NCBI GenBank assembly: GCA_035544635.1
Contig: DATKDQ010000211.1
Span: 1 to 32,091 of the forward strand
From: DATAFT01 sp035544635
GTDB lineage: Bacteria > Acidobacteriota > Thermoanaerobaculia > Multivoradales > Multivoraceae
Reading direction: 5' to 3'
DNA length: 32,091 nt
The notes under the pieces are model-generated. The model had not been told where the DNA came from, did no database searches, and worked only from the letters and a program-made list of their open reading frames with translations. The stretch's first letter is position 1, and every line of letters begins with the position of its first letter. A program made the translations under genes and the position numbers. This document shows, one piece after another, positions 1-8,295 of the stretch.

Positions 1-974
1 CCGGTCGAGAGCGTGACGACGCGGTACGGAAGCTCGAGCCGATCGAGCACGGCGCCCGCCTGGCGCGTGATCTCCTCGAGCGCCGCGGCGCTTCCCTCCA
101 CGGTCGTGATCTGCACCAGCTCGACCTTGTTGAACTGATGCAGCCGGATGAGCCCGCGCACGTCGCGCCCGTAGGAGCCCGCCTCCGAGCGGAAGCAGGG
201 CGTGAAGGCGGTATAGCGCAGCGGCAGCGCCGCCTGCTCGAGGATCTCGCCGCGGTGCAGGCTCACCAGCGGCACCTCCGCCGTCGGCACCAGCCAGTAG
301 GGCGAGCCCTCGAGATGGAAGAGGTCCTCGGCGAACTTCGGGAGCTGCCCGCTGGTGAGCAGCGACTCGTCGTTGGTCAGGAAGGGCGGAATGATCTCGG
401 TGTAGCCGTGTTCGCCGGTATGCAGGTCGAGCATGAAGGTGGCGAGCGCGCGCTCGAGGCGCGCGCCCGCGCCGCGATAGACGGCGAACCGCGCGCCCGC
501 GAGCTTCGCCGCGCGCTCGAAGTCGAGGATGCCGAGCCGGGTGCCGAGATCCCAGTGCGGCTGCGGCTCGAAGTCGAAGTCGCGGGGCACGCCGACGACG
601 CGCTCCACCCGGTTCGCGCTCTCGTCCTCCCCGATCGGCACGTCCTCCGCGGGCAGGTTGGGCAGGCGGATCTCGAGGTCGCGCAGAGCGGCGTCGACCT
701 TCGCGAGCCGCGCGTCGAGCCGCTCGATCTCGCCCTTGAGCTCGGCCACGCTCGCGATCTCCTCCGCGGCGTCGCCGCCGGCGCGCTTGCGCTCGCCGAT
801 GCGCTTCGACGCCTCGTTGCGCCGCTGCTTCAAGGCCTCCGACTCGAGGAGCACCGCCCGGCGCTCACGATCGAGCTCGCCCCATCCCGCAACCAGCGCC
901 GGATCGACGCCGCGGCCCTCGAGGCGCGCCTTGACCTCGTCGGGACGCTCGCGCAGCAGGTCCCTCGACTGCAT
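1..974 (-). CDS. serS: Seryl-tRNA synthetase (C-terminus cut by window edge)
   Basis: Cytoplasmic class II aminoacyl-tRNA synthetase that charges tRNA-Ser with serine. About 324 residues are present; the family is usually near 425, so roughly the last 100 residues, including motif 3, lie outside the window. The N-terminus reads MQSRDLLRERPDEVKARL, typical of the SerRS N-terminal tRNA-binding domain, followed by a charged, coiled-coil-like stretch (about residues 25-100). The catalytic core shows TSGQLPKF, the serine-site segment VPTAEVPL, and motif 2 beginning FRSEAGSYGRDVRGLIRLHQ at residue 261. ATG 974 is chosen because the N-terminus then matches the family exactly, although no Shine-Dalgarno sequence precedes it. 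It is transcribed away from the glycan cluster. Identification is secure. Confidence 0.96.
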   Translation of the reverse strand, partial: MQSRDLLRERPDEVKARLEGRGVDPALVAGWGELDRERRAVLLESEALKQRRNEASKRIGERKRAGGDAAEEIASVAELKGEIERLDARLAKVDAALRDLEIRLPNLPAEDVPIGEDESANRVERVVGVPRDFDFEPQPHWDLGTRLGILDFERAAKLAGARFAVYRGAGARLERALATFMLDLHTGEHGYTEIIPPFLTNDESLLTSGQLPKFAEDLFHLEGSPYWLVPTAEVPLVSLHRGEILEQAALPLRYTAFTPCFRSEAGSYGRDVRGLIRLHQFNKVELVQITTVEGSAAALEEITRQAGAVLDRLELPYRVVTLST

Positions 975-983
975 GAACCGGGC

Positions 984-1013
984 AGTCTAGAGCGGGCCCC
1001 CCAGGAGCGTCAA
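984..1013 (-). promoter_or_regulatory. Candidate serS promoter
   Basis: On the minus strand TTGACG (1008-1013) is followed after 18 bases by TAGACT (984-989), a fair -35/-10 pair. Transcription would begin about 3-4 bases before ATG 974, making serS nearly leaderless, which fits the absent Shine-Dalgarno. The -10 matches only 4 of 6 consensus bases, so this is tentative. Confidence 0.35.
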
Positions 1014-1033
1014 CGAACACCTTGCCGTTCTCC

Positions 1034-1062
1034 TTGGCCAAAGTAGTGGATGTCACCATAAT
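1034..1062 (+). promoter_or_regulatory. Candidate promoter of the glycan gene cluster
   Basis: TTGGCC (1034-1039) and CATAAT (1057-1062) are separated by 17 bases. The predicted start of transcription (about 1069) lies 20-25 bases ahead of the GTG start at 1091, which has a GGGAGG ribosome-binding site at 1079-1084. Promoter, ribosome-binding site and start are therefore mutually consistent and argue against the ATG at 1061 being the start. Confidence 0.45.
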
Positions 1063-1090
1063 GCTCCGGCAGCGGGCTGGGAGGTCGTCG

Positions 1091-2992
1091 GTGCAACAAC
1101 GGCGGCCGATCGCGCGGCGCCCGTCCGCGGGCACGGGGGTCTACCTGACGAAGCCATCCAGAGACCGACCGCACCGGCTCGGCGAGGATGCGATCCGTGC
1201 GCATTCTCCGGGCGTGGTGCCCGCCACCGGCATCGCGTCGCGCGCCGCGGCGCCGGTCGGACCCACCGTTCCACCGAGCCCGCGGGCGCACGCCGCCGAC
1301 CGCGCGGCCGCCACCCCGCTCGCCGAGCGCATCGCGCGAATCGCTCTCCCCGTGGCCTGCGCCGCGTCCTGGTGGACCATCGCGGCGCTCCATCGCGAGC
1401 CGCCGGTCGCCGCCGAGGCGCGCTACCTGGGGCTCCTCTGCGCCGCGGTCCTCTACGCGGCGCTCCAGGCCAGGCTGCGCACCGGCTCGCTCTATGCGAC
1501 GGGCGCCGTTCTCCTCGCAGCGATCCCCTGGGCGCTTCCCGGAACGCCGGATCGCGGCGCCGCGGTCGGGGTTCTCCTCGCCGCGCTGCTCGCGATCGCG
1601 GCGGCCGGCGCAGCAAGCGTGGATCGGCCGCGCGCCTCGACGGTCTGCGCGCTCGCGCTCGGCGCGCAGCTTCTCGCCCGCGGCGGCGACCTCCTCTCGC
1701 CCACCGCCTTTGACGTGATCGCGCTGGTGGGCCTGGCGGCGGCCGCCGCCGCCGCGACGCTGGTCCTGGCGGAGCGGCGCGGCGTGCTCGCGGCGGTGCT
1801 CGCCGCCGCCACGGCGTTCGCGCTCGGGCCGGGGTTCACGCCGATGAGCGCGCTGGCGCTCGCCGTCCCCGCCGCCGCCACCCTCGCCGCCGACCGCGAA
1901 CGGCCGGCCGCGCTGCGCACCGTCCTGGGCGCGGCTCTCTTCCTGCCCCTCGCCTGGGACTTCGAGCGCGGCGTCCTGCTCGCGCTGTGCGCCGTCGCGC
2001 TCGCCGGCGCGCCCTGGGCGCGCCTCGTCGCCGGGCTCGCGGGGGTGGTCGCGTACTTCGCGCCGGAGGCCCAGCGCTTCGCGGCGTTCGAAGGGCCGCT
2101 CTGGCTCCTCGTCCTCCTGCCGATCGTCTCGAGCGAGCCGAGCCGCGAGCGCAGGGCACGATGGGCGGCGCTCGCCATCGCGCTCGGCACCGCTGCGCTG
2201 AGCCCCGATCGCGCGGCTCTGGTCGCGCCCGCCGTCCTCCTCGCCGCCACCGTGGCCGGTACGCATCCGGTCTGGGTGCGCCTCCAGGCCACCTGGACCG
2301 GAGTGCTCGCCGGCACTGTCGCGGTGCTCGCCGCCTACCCCTGGCTCCGTTCGAGCCCGCTCCCCGAAGTGACCGCGTTGCTCGGCCTCGGGCGCGGATG
2401 GCAGACGGCGGTCGTCGTGCTCCTTCTCTTCGGCGCCGCCGCGCTCGCGAGCCGCCTCCTGGCGCCGGGCGAGCGGCGCGCGCAGCTCGCACCTCGAGCC
2501 CTCGCGATCCTCCTCGTGCCGCTCGCGCTGGCGCAGCATGCCGGCACCTCGGCGCTGCCGATCTCGCGCCAGCCCGTCGAGCTCGACTCACGACGCGCTG
2601 TCTGGAGCGAGCGCTTCGCGGAACCGGTGCGGGTCTCGGCCATCACCCTCGACTCGACGCTGTCGAACGCGGCCACCGTACCCGCGGACACCCTCGTCGC
2701 CGAGATTCTGCTGCGCACCGCCGGAGGCGATCGCGTGCTGCCGATCCGCGCCGGCACCGACACCGGCGAGTGGGCGGCGCGACGAGCCGACGTCGAGGCG
2801 GTCCCCGGGTTCGTCGCGCCTCCCGCGTTCCTCGGCTGGGTGGAGGCGGGGGGTGGCTTCTTCGGGCAGCGCTACCGCGCGCGCCTCGCCGTCGAGCCCA
2901 CCGGGCGAGCGACGGCGATCGAGCTGCGGCTGGCGCCCGGGATCCCTCCGGACCTCGTGCTCACGATCTTCCATCTGGAGCTCTCCCGTTGA
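1091..2992 (+). CDS. Multi-pass membrane protein of glycan cluster, unknown function
   Basis: No family is recognised. The protein (633 aa from GTG 1091) begins with about 75 polar, low-complexity residues. A long alanine/leucine/valine-rich series of probable transmembrane helices follows, up to about residue 490. The last 140 residues (about 494-633, from RQPVELDSRRAVWSERF) are soluble, with alternating hydrophobic residues like a beta-sandwich. GTG 1091 is chosen for its GGGAGG ribosome-binding site six bases upstream and the promoter-like sequence before it; GTG 1214 or 1217, closer to the first helix, are alternatives. Its stop overlaps the TTG start of the next membrane protein. Its place at the head of a glycosyltransferase operon suggests a glycan polymerase, transferase or flippase-like role, which is inference. 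N-terminal start uncertain, gene itself likely real. Confidence 0.7.
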   Translation: MQQRRPIARRPSAGTGVYLTKPSRDRPHRLGEDAIRAHSPGVVPATGIASRAAAPVGPTVPPSPRAHAADRAAATPLAERIARIALPVACAASWWTIAALHREPPVAAEARYLGLLCAAVLYAALQARLRTGSLYATGAVLLAAIPWALPGTPDRGAAVGVLLAALLAIAAAGAASVDRPRASTVCALALGAQLLARGGDLLSPTAFDVIALVGLAAAAAAATLVLAERRGVLAAVLAAATAFALGPGFTPMSALALAVPAAATLAADRERPAALRTVLGAALFLPLAWDFERGVLLALCAVALAGAPWARLVAGLAGVVAYFAPEAQRFAAFEGPLWLLVLLPIVSSEPSRERRARWAALAIALGTAALSPDRAALVAPAVLLAATVAGTHPVWVRLQATWTGVLAGTVAVLAAYPWLRSSPLPEVTALLGLGRGWQTAVVVLLLFGAAALASRLLAPGERRAQLAPRALAILLVPLALAQHAGTSALPISRQPVELDSRRAVWSERFAEPVRVSAITLDSTLSNAATVPADTLVAEILLRTAGGDRVLPIRAGTDTGEWAARRADVEAVPGFVAPPAFLGWVEAGGGFFGQRYRARLAVEPTGRATAIELRLAPGIPPDLVLTIFHLELSR

Positions 2993-5400
2993 GACACCGA
3001 GTCGCTGCGAGCGGCGCACGAGCGCAGGAAGAGCGCGGGTCCGCCGGCGCGCACGGCTCCCAGGGCGCGAGCGCGCCGCGCCGCCACGTCTACCTGGTGG
3101 CGATCGCGGCCGGGGTCGCTCTCGCCGCGATCGCCCGCTCGGCCCTGCCGGCCGAGCACGGTGATCCGTTCCGCACCACGCTCGCGATGCTTCCGATCGT
3201 GCTCGCGGCGGCGTACGCGATCGAACGCTGGATGCGCGAGCGGCGCCTCCGGCCGCTGGCGGCGCGCGAAGCGACGGCGCTCTTGGCAGGCACGGCGGCG
3301 CTCGCGACCGCGGCGCTCGGCGCGCCGCGCCTCGGGCTCGCCGCGGCGGACCCGCTCCTCGCCGTGGGTCTGCTCCTCGTGCTCGCGTACTGGGTCGCGC
3401 GCGTCGTCGTCCGTCTGCGTCCGCTGCTCGGCGCGCGGCTTCCCGAGCGCCCGCCCGCGATCTTCTTCTGGCTTCCGTTCGTGGTGTACGCCAGCCTCGT
3501 CCCCTGGACCACGCAGCACCGTCCGCCCGACGGCGACGAGCCCTACAACCTGCTGGTCGCGCACAGCCTGGTGTTCGACCGCGATGCGAATCTCGAGAAC
3601 AACTACCGGCGCGGCGACGCCGCTCGGTTCCTCGATCGCCCGCTCGAGCCGCAGCTCGGAGATCCGCGCGGGCCCGACGGCCAGATCTACTCGCGGCACA
3701 ACCTGCTGCTGCCGCTCGCGCTCGCGCTGCCCTACGCCGTCGCCGGCCACTGGGGCGCCCTGCTCGCGATGGCGGCGGCGACCGCCGCGCTGGCATGGGC
3801 GACGCTCCGGCTCGCCCGCCGCTACTTCCCCGACCGGCCCGGAGAGGTCCTCGCCGCGTGGAGCGTCTTCTCGTTCACGCCGCCACTGCTGCTCTACTCG
3901 TCGCAGATCTGGGTGGAGGTGCCAGCCGCGCTCCTCGTCGTGGTGGGGCTCGATCGTGTCCACGCCGCGGCGGTGGGCGGCTCGCGGCGGGCCTTGCTCG
4001 GCCTCGCCGTCCCGATCCTGCTCCTGCCGCTGGTCAAGATCCGGCTGACGCTGCTCGCGCTCTCGCTGCTGGCGCTCTTCGTCTGGCGCTCGGTCGTGCC
4101 CGCGGGTCGGCACCGGCTGAGCGAGGCGCACGCCGAGCCCGCGCGCGATGCGGGAGGCGGCGCGCCAGCCGCGACCACCGCGAGCGAGAATCCGCCCGCC
4201 CGCGTGCGCGCGCGTGTGCTCCCAGCGCTCGCGCTCGCCGCGCTCCTGGCGTCGACCGCGGCGGGCATTCTCGTCCACAACCAGGTGCGCTTCGGGAACC
4301 CGCTCAAGGTGCACAGCCTCGCCGAGCTCGACCTGACGACGCATCCGGTGGAGCGTTACCTGCGTGGCCTCGCCGGCCTCTTCTTCGACGGCGCGTTCGG
4401 CCTCTTCGCCTGCGCTCCGATCTGGCTGGTCGCGCTGCCCGCGATCGGCGTCCTTCTCGTCAAGCGCCACCGCCTGCTGGCCGACGCCGCGTTCGTCGCC
4501 CTGCCCTACCTGGCGTTCGTGGCGCCGCGAGGCGAGTGGTACGGCGGATGGTCGCCGCCCTTCCGCTACGGCCTCGCCTTCCTGCCGCTCCTCGGCATCG
4601 CCCTGGCGCAGGCGTTCGTCGATCGCCGGCGGACGGCGCCGCGCGTCCTCTGCGCCGCGCTCGGCGGCGCGACCCTGGTGCTCGGCCTGCTCTGGGTGTC
4701 GGCGCCGGGATGGACCTACAACTTCGCGAACGGCACCAGCCGCGTGCTCGACCACGTCGGGATGCATCTCGGCGTCGATTTAGCCCGGTTGTTCCCGAGC
4801 TACGTCCGGCCGCGGCCGGCGGCGCTGTGGGGGCCGCTCGCCGCGGCGGCGATCGCGGCGTCGTGGTGGATCCCGGCGCTGCGCCGCCGGTCACGGGCGC
4901 GCGTCACTGCGCCGGCCGGCCTGGCGCTCGGCGCGACTCTCCTCCTAGTCGGCGCCCCGGCGATCCTGGTCGCGGCGGCGCGCCTCCCCACCCGCACCGT
5001 CGAGGTCGAGGACGCGTTCGTCGCCAAGACCGGCGGCGAGCTCAACCCGCCGATGTGGACCATCGACCGCTGGCGCTACCGAGGAGCCTGGCTCCTGCCC
5101 GAGGGAGAACGCATCGTCGTTCCGGTGGCGGCCGGCGGCGACCTGGTGGAGATCGAGATCGAGGCCCGCTATCTGCGGCGCCGCCACCCCCCGCTCACGC
5201 TCGCGCTCTACGCCGGAGACCGGCCGCTCGGTACCCACGACTTCGAGCAGGAGAGCGACTGGTCCTCGATGCGCCTGGGACCGTTTCCCTGGACCGCGGG
5301 AGCGCCGCTGGTGCTCGAGGCGAGCGGGCCCGGCGAGCCCGCGGAGGACCTGCAGAGAAATCGGCTGGTGGTCGATCGCCTGAGGTTGTGGTGGCGCTGA
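2989..5400 (+). CDS. Predicted GT-C-type membrane glycosyltransferase
   Basis: A large membrane protein (803 aa) with many predicted helices. After about five helices, an outward loop carries PPDGDEPYNLL (D183-E184); an acidic pair in the first large periplasmic loop is typical of GT-C enzymes that use polyprenyl-phosphate sugars (ArnT/PMT-like families). A polar cytoplasmic linker near residues 375-405 separates two helix blocks. The C-terminus (about 665-803) is a soluble beta-rich domain that may bind carbohydrate. Start: the TTG at 2989 overlaps the upstream TGA and has GGAG eight bases ahead; the long open frame before it is only a shadow of the first membrane gene. GT-C assignment is inferred from topology and the acidic motif; the sugar and acceptor are unknown. 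Confidence 0.72.
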   Translation: MRHRVAASGARAQEERGSAGAHGSQGASAPRRHVYLVAIAAGVALAAIARSALPAEHGDPFRTTLAMLPIVLAAAYAIERWMRERRLRPLAAREATALLAGTAALATAALGAPRLGLAAADPLLAVGLLLVLAYWVARVVVRLRPLLGARLPERPPAIFFWLPFVVYASLVPWTTQHRPPDGDEPYNLLVAHSLVFDRDANLENNYRRGDAARFLDRPLEPQLGDPRGPDGQIYSRHNLLLPLALALPYAVAGHWGALLAMAAATAALAWATLRLARRYFPDRPGEVLAAWSVFSFTPPLLLYSSQIWVEVPAALLVVVGLDRVHAAAVGGSRRALLGLAVPILLLPLVKIRLTLLALSLLALFVWRSVVPAGRHRLSEAHAEPARDAGGGAPAATTASENPPARVRARVLPALALAALLASTAAGILVHNQVRFGNPLKVHSLAELDLTTHPVERYLRGLAGLFFDGAFGLFACAPIWLVALPAIGVLLVKRHRLLADAAFVALPYLAFVAPRGEWYGGWSPPFRYGLAFLPLLGIALAQAFVDRRRTAPRVLCAALGGATLVLGLLWVSAPGWTYNFANGTSRVLDHVGMHLGVDLARLFPSYVRPRPAALWGPLAAAAIAASWWIPALRRRSRARVTAPAGLALGATLLLVGAPAILVAAARLPTRTVEVEDAFVAKTGGELNPPMWTIDRWRYRGAWLLPEGERIVVPVAAGGDLVEIEIEARYLRRRHPPLTLALYAGDRPLGTHDFEQESDWSSMRLGPFPWTAGAPLVLEASGPGEPAEDLQRNRLVVDRLRLWWR

Positions 5401-6356
5401 CGGCCGAGAGCGTCACGGCCGTCGTCCCGACCGTCGGCCGCAGCCCGCTGGTCGGAGACTGCCTTGCCGCACTGCGGCAGGAGGGCGGCGCGCGGCTGCG
5501 CATCGTCCTGGTCGAGCAGGGCGGCGCGCCGGGCCCGGTCGAGCCCTCACTCGCCGTCGAGCGGCTGCGCGCGCCCGAGCTGCTGGGATTCGCCCGCGCG
5601 GCCAACCTGGGAATCGCCGCGGCGCGCACGCCCTGGATCGCCCTCGTCAACGACGACGCCGTGCCGCGCGCGCCGTGGCTCGAGCCGCTGGTCGAAGCCC
5701 TCGAGCGCGACGCGCGGGCGGCGGCGGCGCAGGGGGTGAACCTGGAGCGCCGAGCCCTCTCGATCGGGCCCGCGGGCCAGCGTATCGACGGCTGCGGCCT
5801 CGAGTGGAACGACCGCTGGCAGGCGGTGCAGCTCCTCCATCATCGCCCGGTGAGTGAGGCCCCGACCACCGACCGGGAGGTGTTCGGGGTATCGGCGACG
5901 GCGGCGGTCTACCGCCGGTCCGCGCTCGAGGCGGCGGCGGGCGCCGGCGGTGCCGCCTTCGACGCGCGCCTCGGGGCCTACTACGAGGACGTGGACCTGG
6001 CGTGCCGCCTGCGCGCCAAGGGGTTCCGGGCGTGGCTGGTCGCAGCCGCGGCGTGCGAGCACCTCGGCTCCGCGAGCCTGCGCGCGGGGGATCGCCTCGC
6101 GCTGGTCTACCGCAACCGCTACCTCGTGCTCGCACGTCTGCTCGGACGCTCGTTCTGGCCGCGCCTGCCGCTGCTGGTCGCGCGCGACGCGGCCACGCTG
6201 GTCGCCGCGGCGGCGGGCGGCGACCGTGCGCTGGCCGGCGCGATCGCTCGCGGCCTGATCTCGGCGCCGCGCCGGCTCGCCGGCTTCGCGAGCTTCGAGC
6301 GTCCGCTGCTCGACCCGATCGTGACCTCTTCCCCAGCGATCGACTCCCGGCCGTGA
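5391..6356 (+). CDS. Glycosyltransferase family 2
   Basis: Cytoplasmic, GT-A-fold enzyme (321 aa) expected to transfer a sugar from a nucleotide donor to a growing lipid-linked glycan. The N-terminus has the family-2 strand TAVVPTVGR, then GFARAANLGIAAA and the nucleotide/metal motif VNDDA (N87-D88-D89). YYEDVDLACRL (E199, D200, D202) is the acidic catalytic region found in rhamnosyltransferase-like GT2 enzymes. GTG 5391 is selected because GAGG lies five bases upstream and the frame overlaps the preceding gene by 10 bases. The tandem GTG at 5388 is equally possible. The stop overlaps the next GTG by four bases, so the genes are very likely translated in series. Family is certain; donor sugar cannot be told. 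Confidence 0.88.
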   Translation: MALTAESVTAVVPTVGRSPLVGDCLAALRQEGGARLRIVLVEQGGAPGPVEPSLAVERLRAPELLGFARAANLGIAAARTPWIALVNDDAVPRAPWLEPLVEALERDARAAAAQGVNLERRALSIGPAGQRIDGCGLEWNDRWQAVQLLHHRPVSEAPTTDREVFGVSATAAVYRRSALEAAAGAGGAAFDARLGAYYEDVDLACRLRAKGFRAWLVAAAACEHLGSASLRAGDRLALVYRNRYLVLARLLGRSFWPRLPLLVARDAATLVAAAAGGDRALAGAIARGLISAPRRLAGFASFERPLLDPIVTSSPAIDSRP

Positions 6357-7291
6357 CCGATCCCTCGAGCCCGGGGCTCCTCGCCGAAGGCCTGGTCATC
6401 CACTGGCGATCCCCGGAGGCGCTCGATCGGCTGCTCGACGCCTGGCCGAAAGATCCGCGCTTCGGTCTCGTCGTCGTCGACAACTCGGGAGAGCTGGCGC
6501 TCGATCCGCGTCCGCGCCTGGTGGTGACGCAGCCCGGCAGCAACCTCGGCTTCGCCGGCGGCGTGAACCAAGCGCTCGCGCGCGCGCGCGCACCGTTCGT
6601 CATGCTGCTGAACCCTGACGCCCGCCCGCTCCCGGGCTCGATCGAGGAGCTCACGCGGGTGCTCGAGGCGAACCCGTCCTGGGCGGGAGTCGTGCCGCGC
6701 CTCGTCGGCGGGGACGGACGGCCGCAGTACGATTGGCAGCTGCGGTCGCTGCCGAGCCCCGGCGGCCTCCTGCGGCAGGTCTTCTTCCTGCGCGGCGTGC
6801 CGCGCCTCGGCGCCGAGCCGCGGGCGGGCGCGCCGGTCGAGCAGCCGGCGGCGGCGGCGCTCCTGCTGCGGCGATCCGTGCTCGCGGAGGTGGGCGGCAT
6901 GGACCCGGGCTTCCATCCCGCCTGGTTCGAGGATGTCGATCTCGCGGCCCGGCTCGCGGACGCGGGCGCGACCCTCCACTACTGGCCGGCGGCGACGTTC
7001 GAACACGGGCTCGGCGGATCGCTCGACGCGCTCGGCTACGGCGCCTTTCTGTGGATCTATCACCGCAACCTCGTGCGCTATCTGCGAAAGCACCACGGCA
7101 AGGGCTGGGCGGCCGCGGCCAGGATCTCGCTTCCGGTGGCCGCGCTCCTGCGGGCGCTCGCCCTCCCACTGCGCAGCCCGCGGCGCGCCCGCGGCCGCGC
7201 CGACGCGCTGCGCGGTCTCGCGGGGCTCGCGCTCGGAGCCGCCAGCGGCTTCCGCGCGCCGCGCCGCTTCGCCGCGAAATGGCGACCATGA
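6353..7291 (+). CDS. Glycosyltransferase family 2 (rhamnosyltransferase-like)
   Basis: A 312-residue GT2 enzyme. Recognisable segments are VVVDNSG, GSNLGFAGGVNQAL, the metal-binding LLNPDAR (N87-P88-D89) and the acidic motif WFEDVDLAARL (E193-D194, D196). The NLGFAGGVN / LLNPDA combination is characteristic of the WbbL-like branch, often rhamnosyl- or related deoxysugar transferases. The GTG start forms a GTGA overlap with the stop of the previous gene, and the stop overlaps the next ATG. The C-terminal 60 residues are basic and helical, possibly lying on the membrane. Substrate assignment beyond the family is inference. Confidence 0.88.
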   Translation: MTDPSSPGLLAEGLVIHWRSPEALDRLLDAWPKDPRFGLVVVDNSGELALDPRPRLVVTQPGSNLGFAGGVNQALARARAPFVMLLNPDARPLPGSIEELTRVLEANPSWAGVVPRLVGGDGRPQYDWQLRSLPSPGGLLRQVFFLRGVPRLGAEPRAGAPVEQPAAAALLLRRSVLAEVGGMDPGFHPAWFEDVDLAARLADAGATLHYWPAATFEHGLGGSLDALGYGAFLWIYHRNLVRYLRKHHGKGWAAAARISLPVAALLRALALPLRSPRRARGRADALRGLAGLALGAASGFRAPRRFAAKWRP

Positions 7292-8295
7292 CCGCGATCG
7301 ACGTCTGCATCGTCACGTTCGACTCGGCGGACGACCTCGCCGGCTGTCTCGAGTCGGTCGAGGCGCTCACCCATCGCCCGCTCGCCGTCCAGGTGGTCGA
7401 CTGCGCGAGCCGGGACGGAAGCCTCGCGATCGCGCGCCGCTTCGCCGCGGCCACCTCGCTCCCGATCACCGTCGTTGCGCTCGAGCGCAACCTCGGCTTC
7501 GCCGGGGGCATGAACGCGGCGCTGGCTCGTGGCACCGCGCCCTGGGTGCTCCTGCTCAACCCCGACGCCCGCCCGGCGCCCGACTATCTCGACCGCCTGC
7601 TCGACGCCAGCGCCGCCGCCGGGAACGGAGCTCGAGGGGTCGGAGCGGCCACCGGCCGGCTCTCGCGTCTCGTGGCCGGCGGCGAGCGGCCGCGCCTCGA
7701 CGCCTGCGGCATGAAGCTCACGCTCACCTGGCGCCATCTCGATCGCGGATCGGGTCGCCCCGACCGCGGGCAGCACCGCACCCGCGCGCGGGTGTTCGGC
7801 GCCACCGGCGCGGCGTCGCTCTTCCGGCGCGAGGCGCTCGAGGACGTCGCGATCGACGGACGCGTCTTCGACGACTGGTTCCACTCGTTCCGCGAGGATG
7901 CCGAGCTCTGCTTCCGGCTGCAGGAGCGGGGATGGGACGTGGTCTACGAGCCGCTGGCGGCGGCACAGCACCGGCGCCGCGTGGCTCCCGGCCGGCGCCG
8001 GGAGCTCGAGCCCGAGATCAACTTCCACTCGCTCAAGAACCGGTACCTGCTGCGCGTCTATCATCAAACGCCGGCCAACCTGGTGGCGACCCTTCCCTTC
8101 ACGCTGTTCCGCGACCTGGTCGCGCTCGGCTACGTGCTGCTCCGCGAGCGCCGATCACTCTCCGCCTACGGCTGGCTCTGGCGCAACCGCCACGCGCTCT
8201 ACGAACGCCGGCGCCGGATCCAGGGCCGCAGGACCCGCTCGATCGAACCCTGGTTCGTGCGCGCGGCCGTCACCGACCACAGGAGCTCTTCGTGA
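7288..8295 (+). CDS. Glycosyltransferase family 2 (WbbL-like)
   Basis: Third GT2 enzyme of the cluster (335 aa). It has IDVCIVTFDSADD at the N-terminus, the NLGFAGGMNAAL segment, LLNPDARP (N91-P92-D93) and an acidic motif FREDAELCFRL (E203-D204, E206). It resembles its upstream neighbour in the first 100 residues, suggesting duplication and divergence within the operon. ATG 7288 gives an ATGA overlap with the preceding stop; an in-frame ATG at 7279 would add three residues. The C-terminal part is basic with a hydrophobic stretch (NLVATLPFTLFRDLVALGYV) that may bind the membrane. Its stop overlaps the GT4 gene start. Confidence 0.88.
   Translation: MTAIDVCIVTFDSADDLAGCLESVEALTHRPLAVQVVDCASRDGSLAIARRFAAATSLPITVVALERNLGFAGGMNAALARGTAPWVLLLNPDARPAPDYLDRLLDASAAAGNGARGVGAATGRLSRLVAGGERPRLDACGMKLTLTWRHLDRGSGRPDRGQHRTRARVFGATGAASLFRREALEDVAIDGRVFDDWFHSFREDAELCFRLQERGWDVVYEPLAAAQHRRRVAPGRRRELEPEINFHSLKNRYLLRVYHQTPANLVATLPFTLFRDLVALGYVLLRERRSLSAYGWLWRNRHALYERRRRIQGRRTRSIEPWFVRAAVTDHRSSS

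Noticed and set aside
1188..1220. GTG codons at 1214 and 1217 as start of the first membrane protein
   Set aside because: Possible, but no ribosome-binding site precedes them, while GTG 1091 has GGGAGG at good spacing behind a promoter-like sequence.
138..4767. Long reading frames antisense to serS and the membrane protein genes
   Set aside because: High GC leaves many frames open. These translations are arginine-rich and lack family motifs, while the opposite frames encode recognisable proteins.
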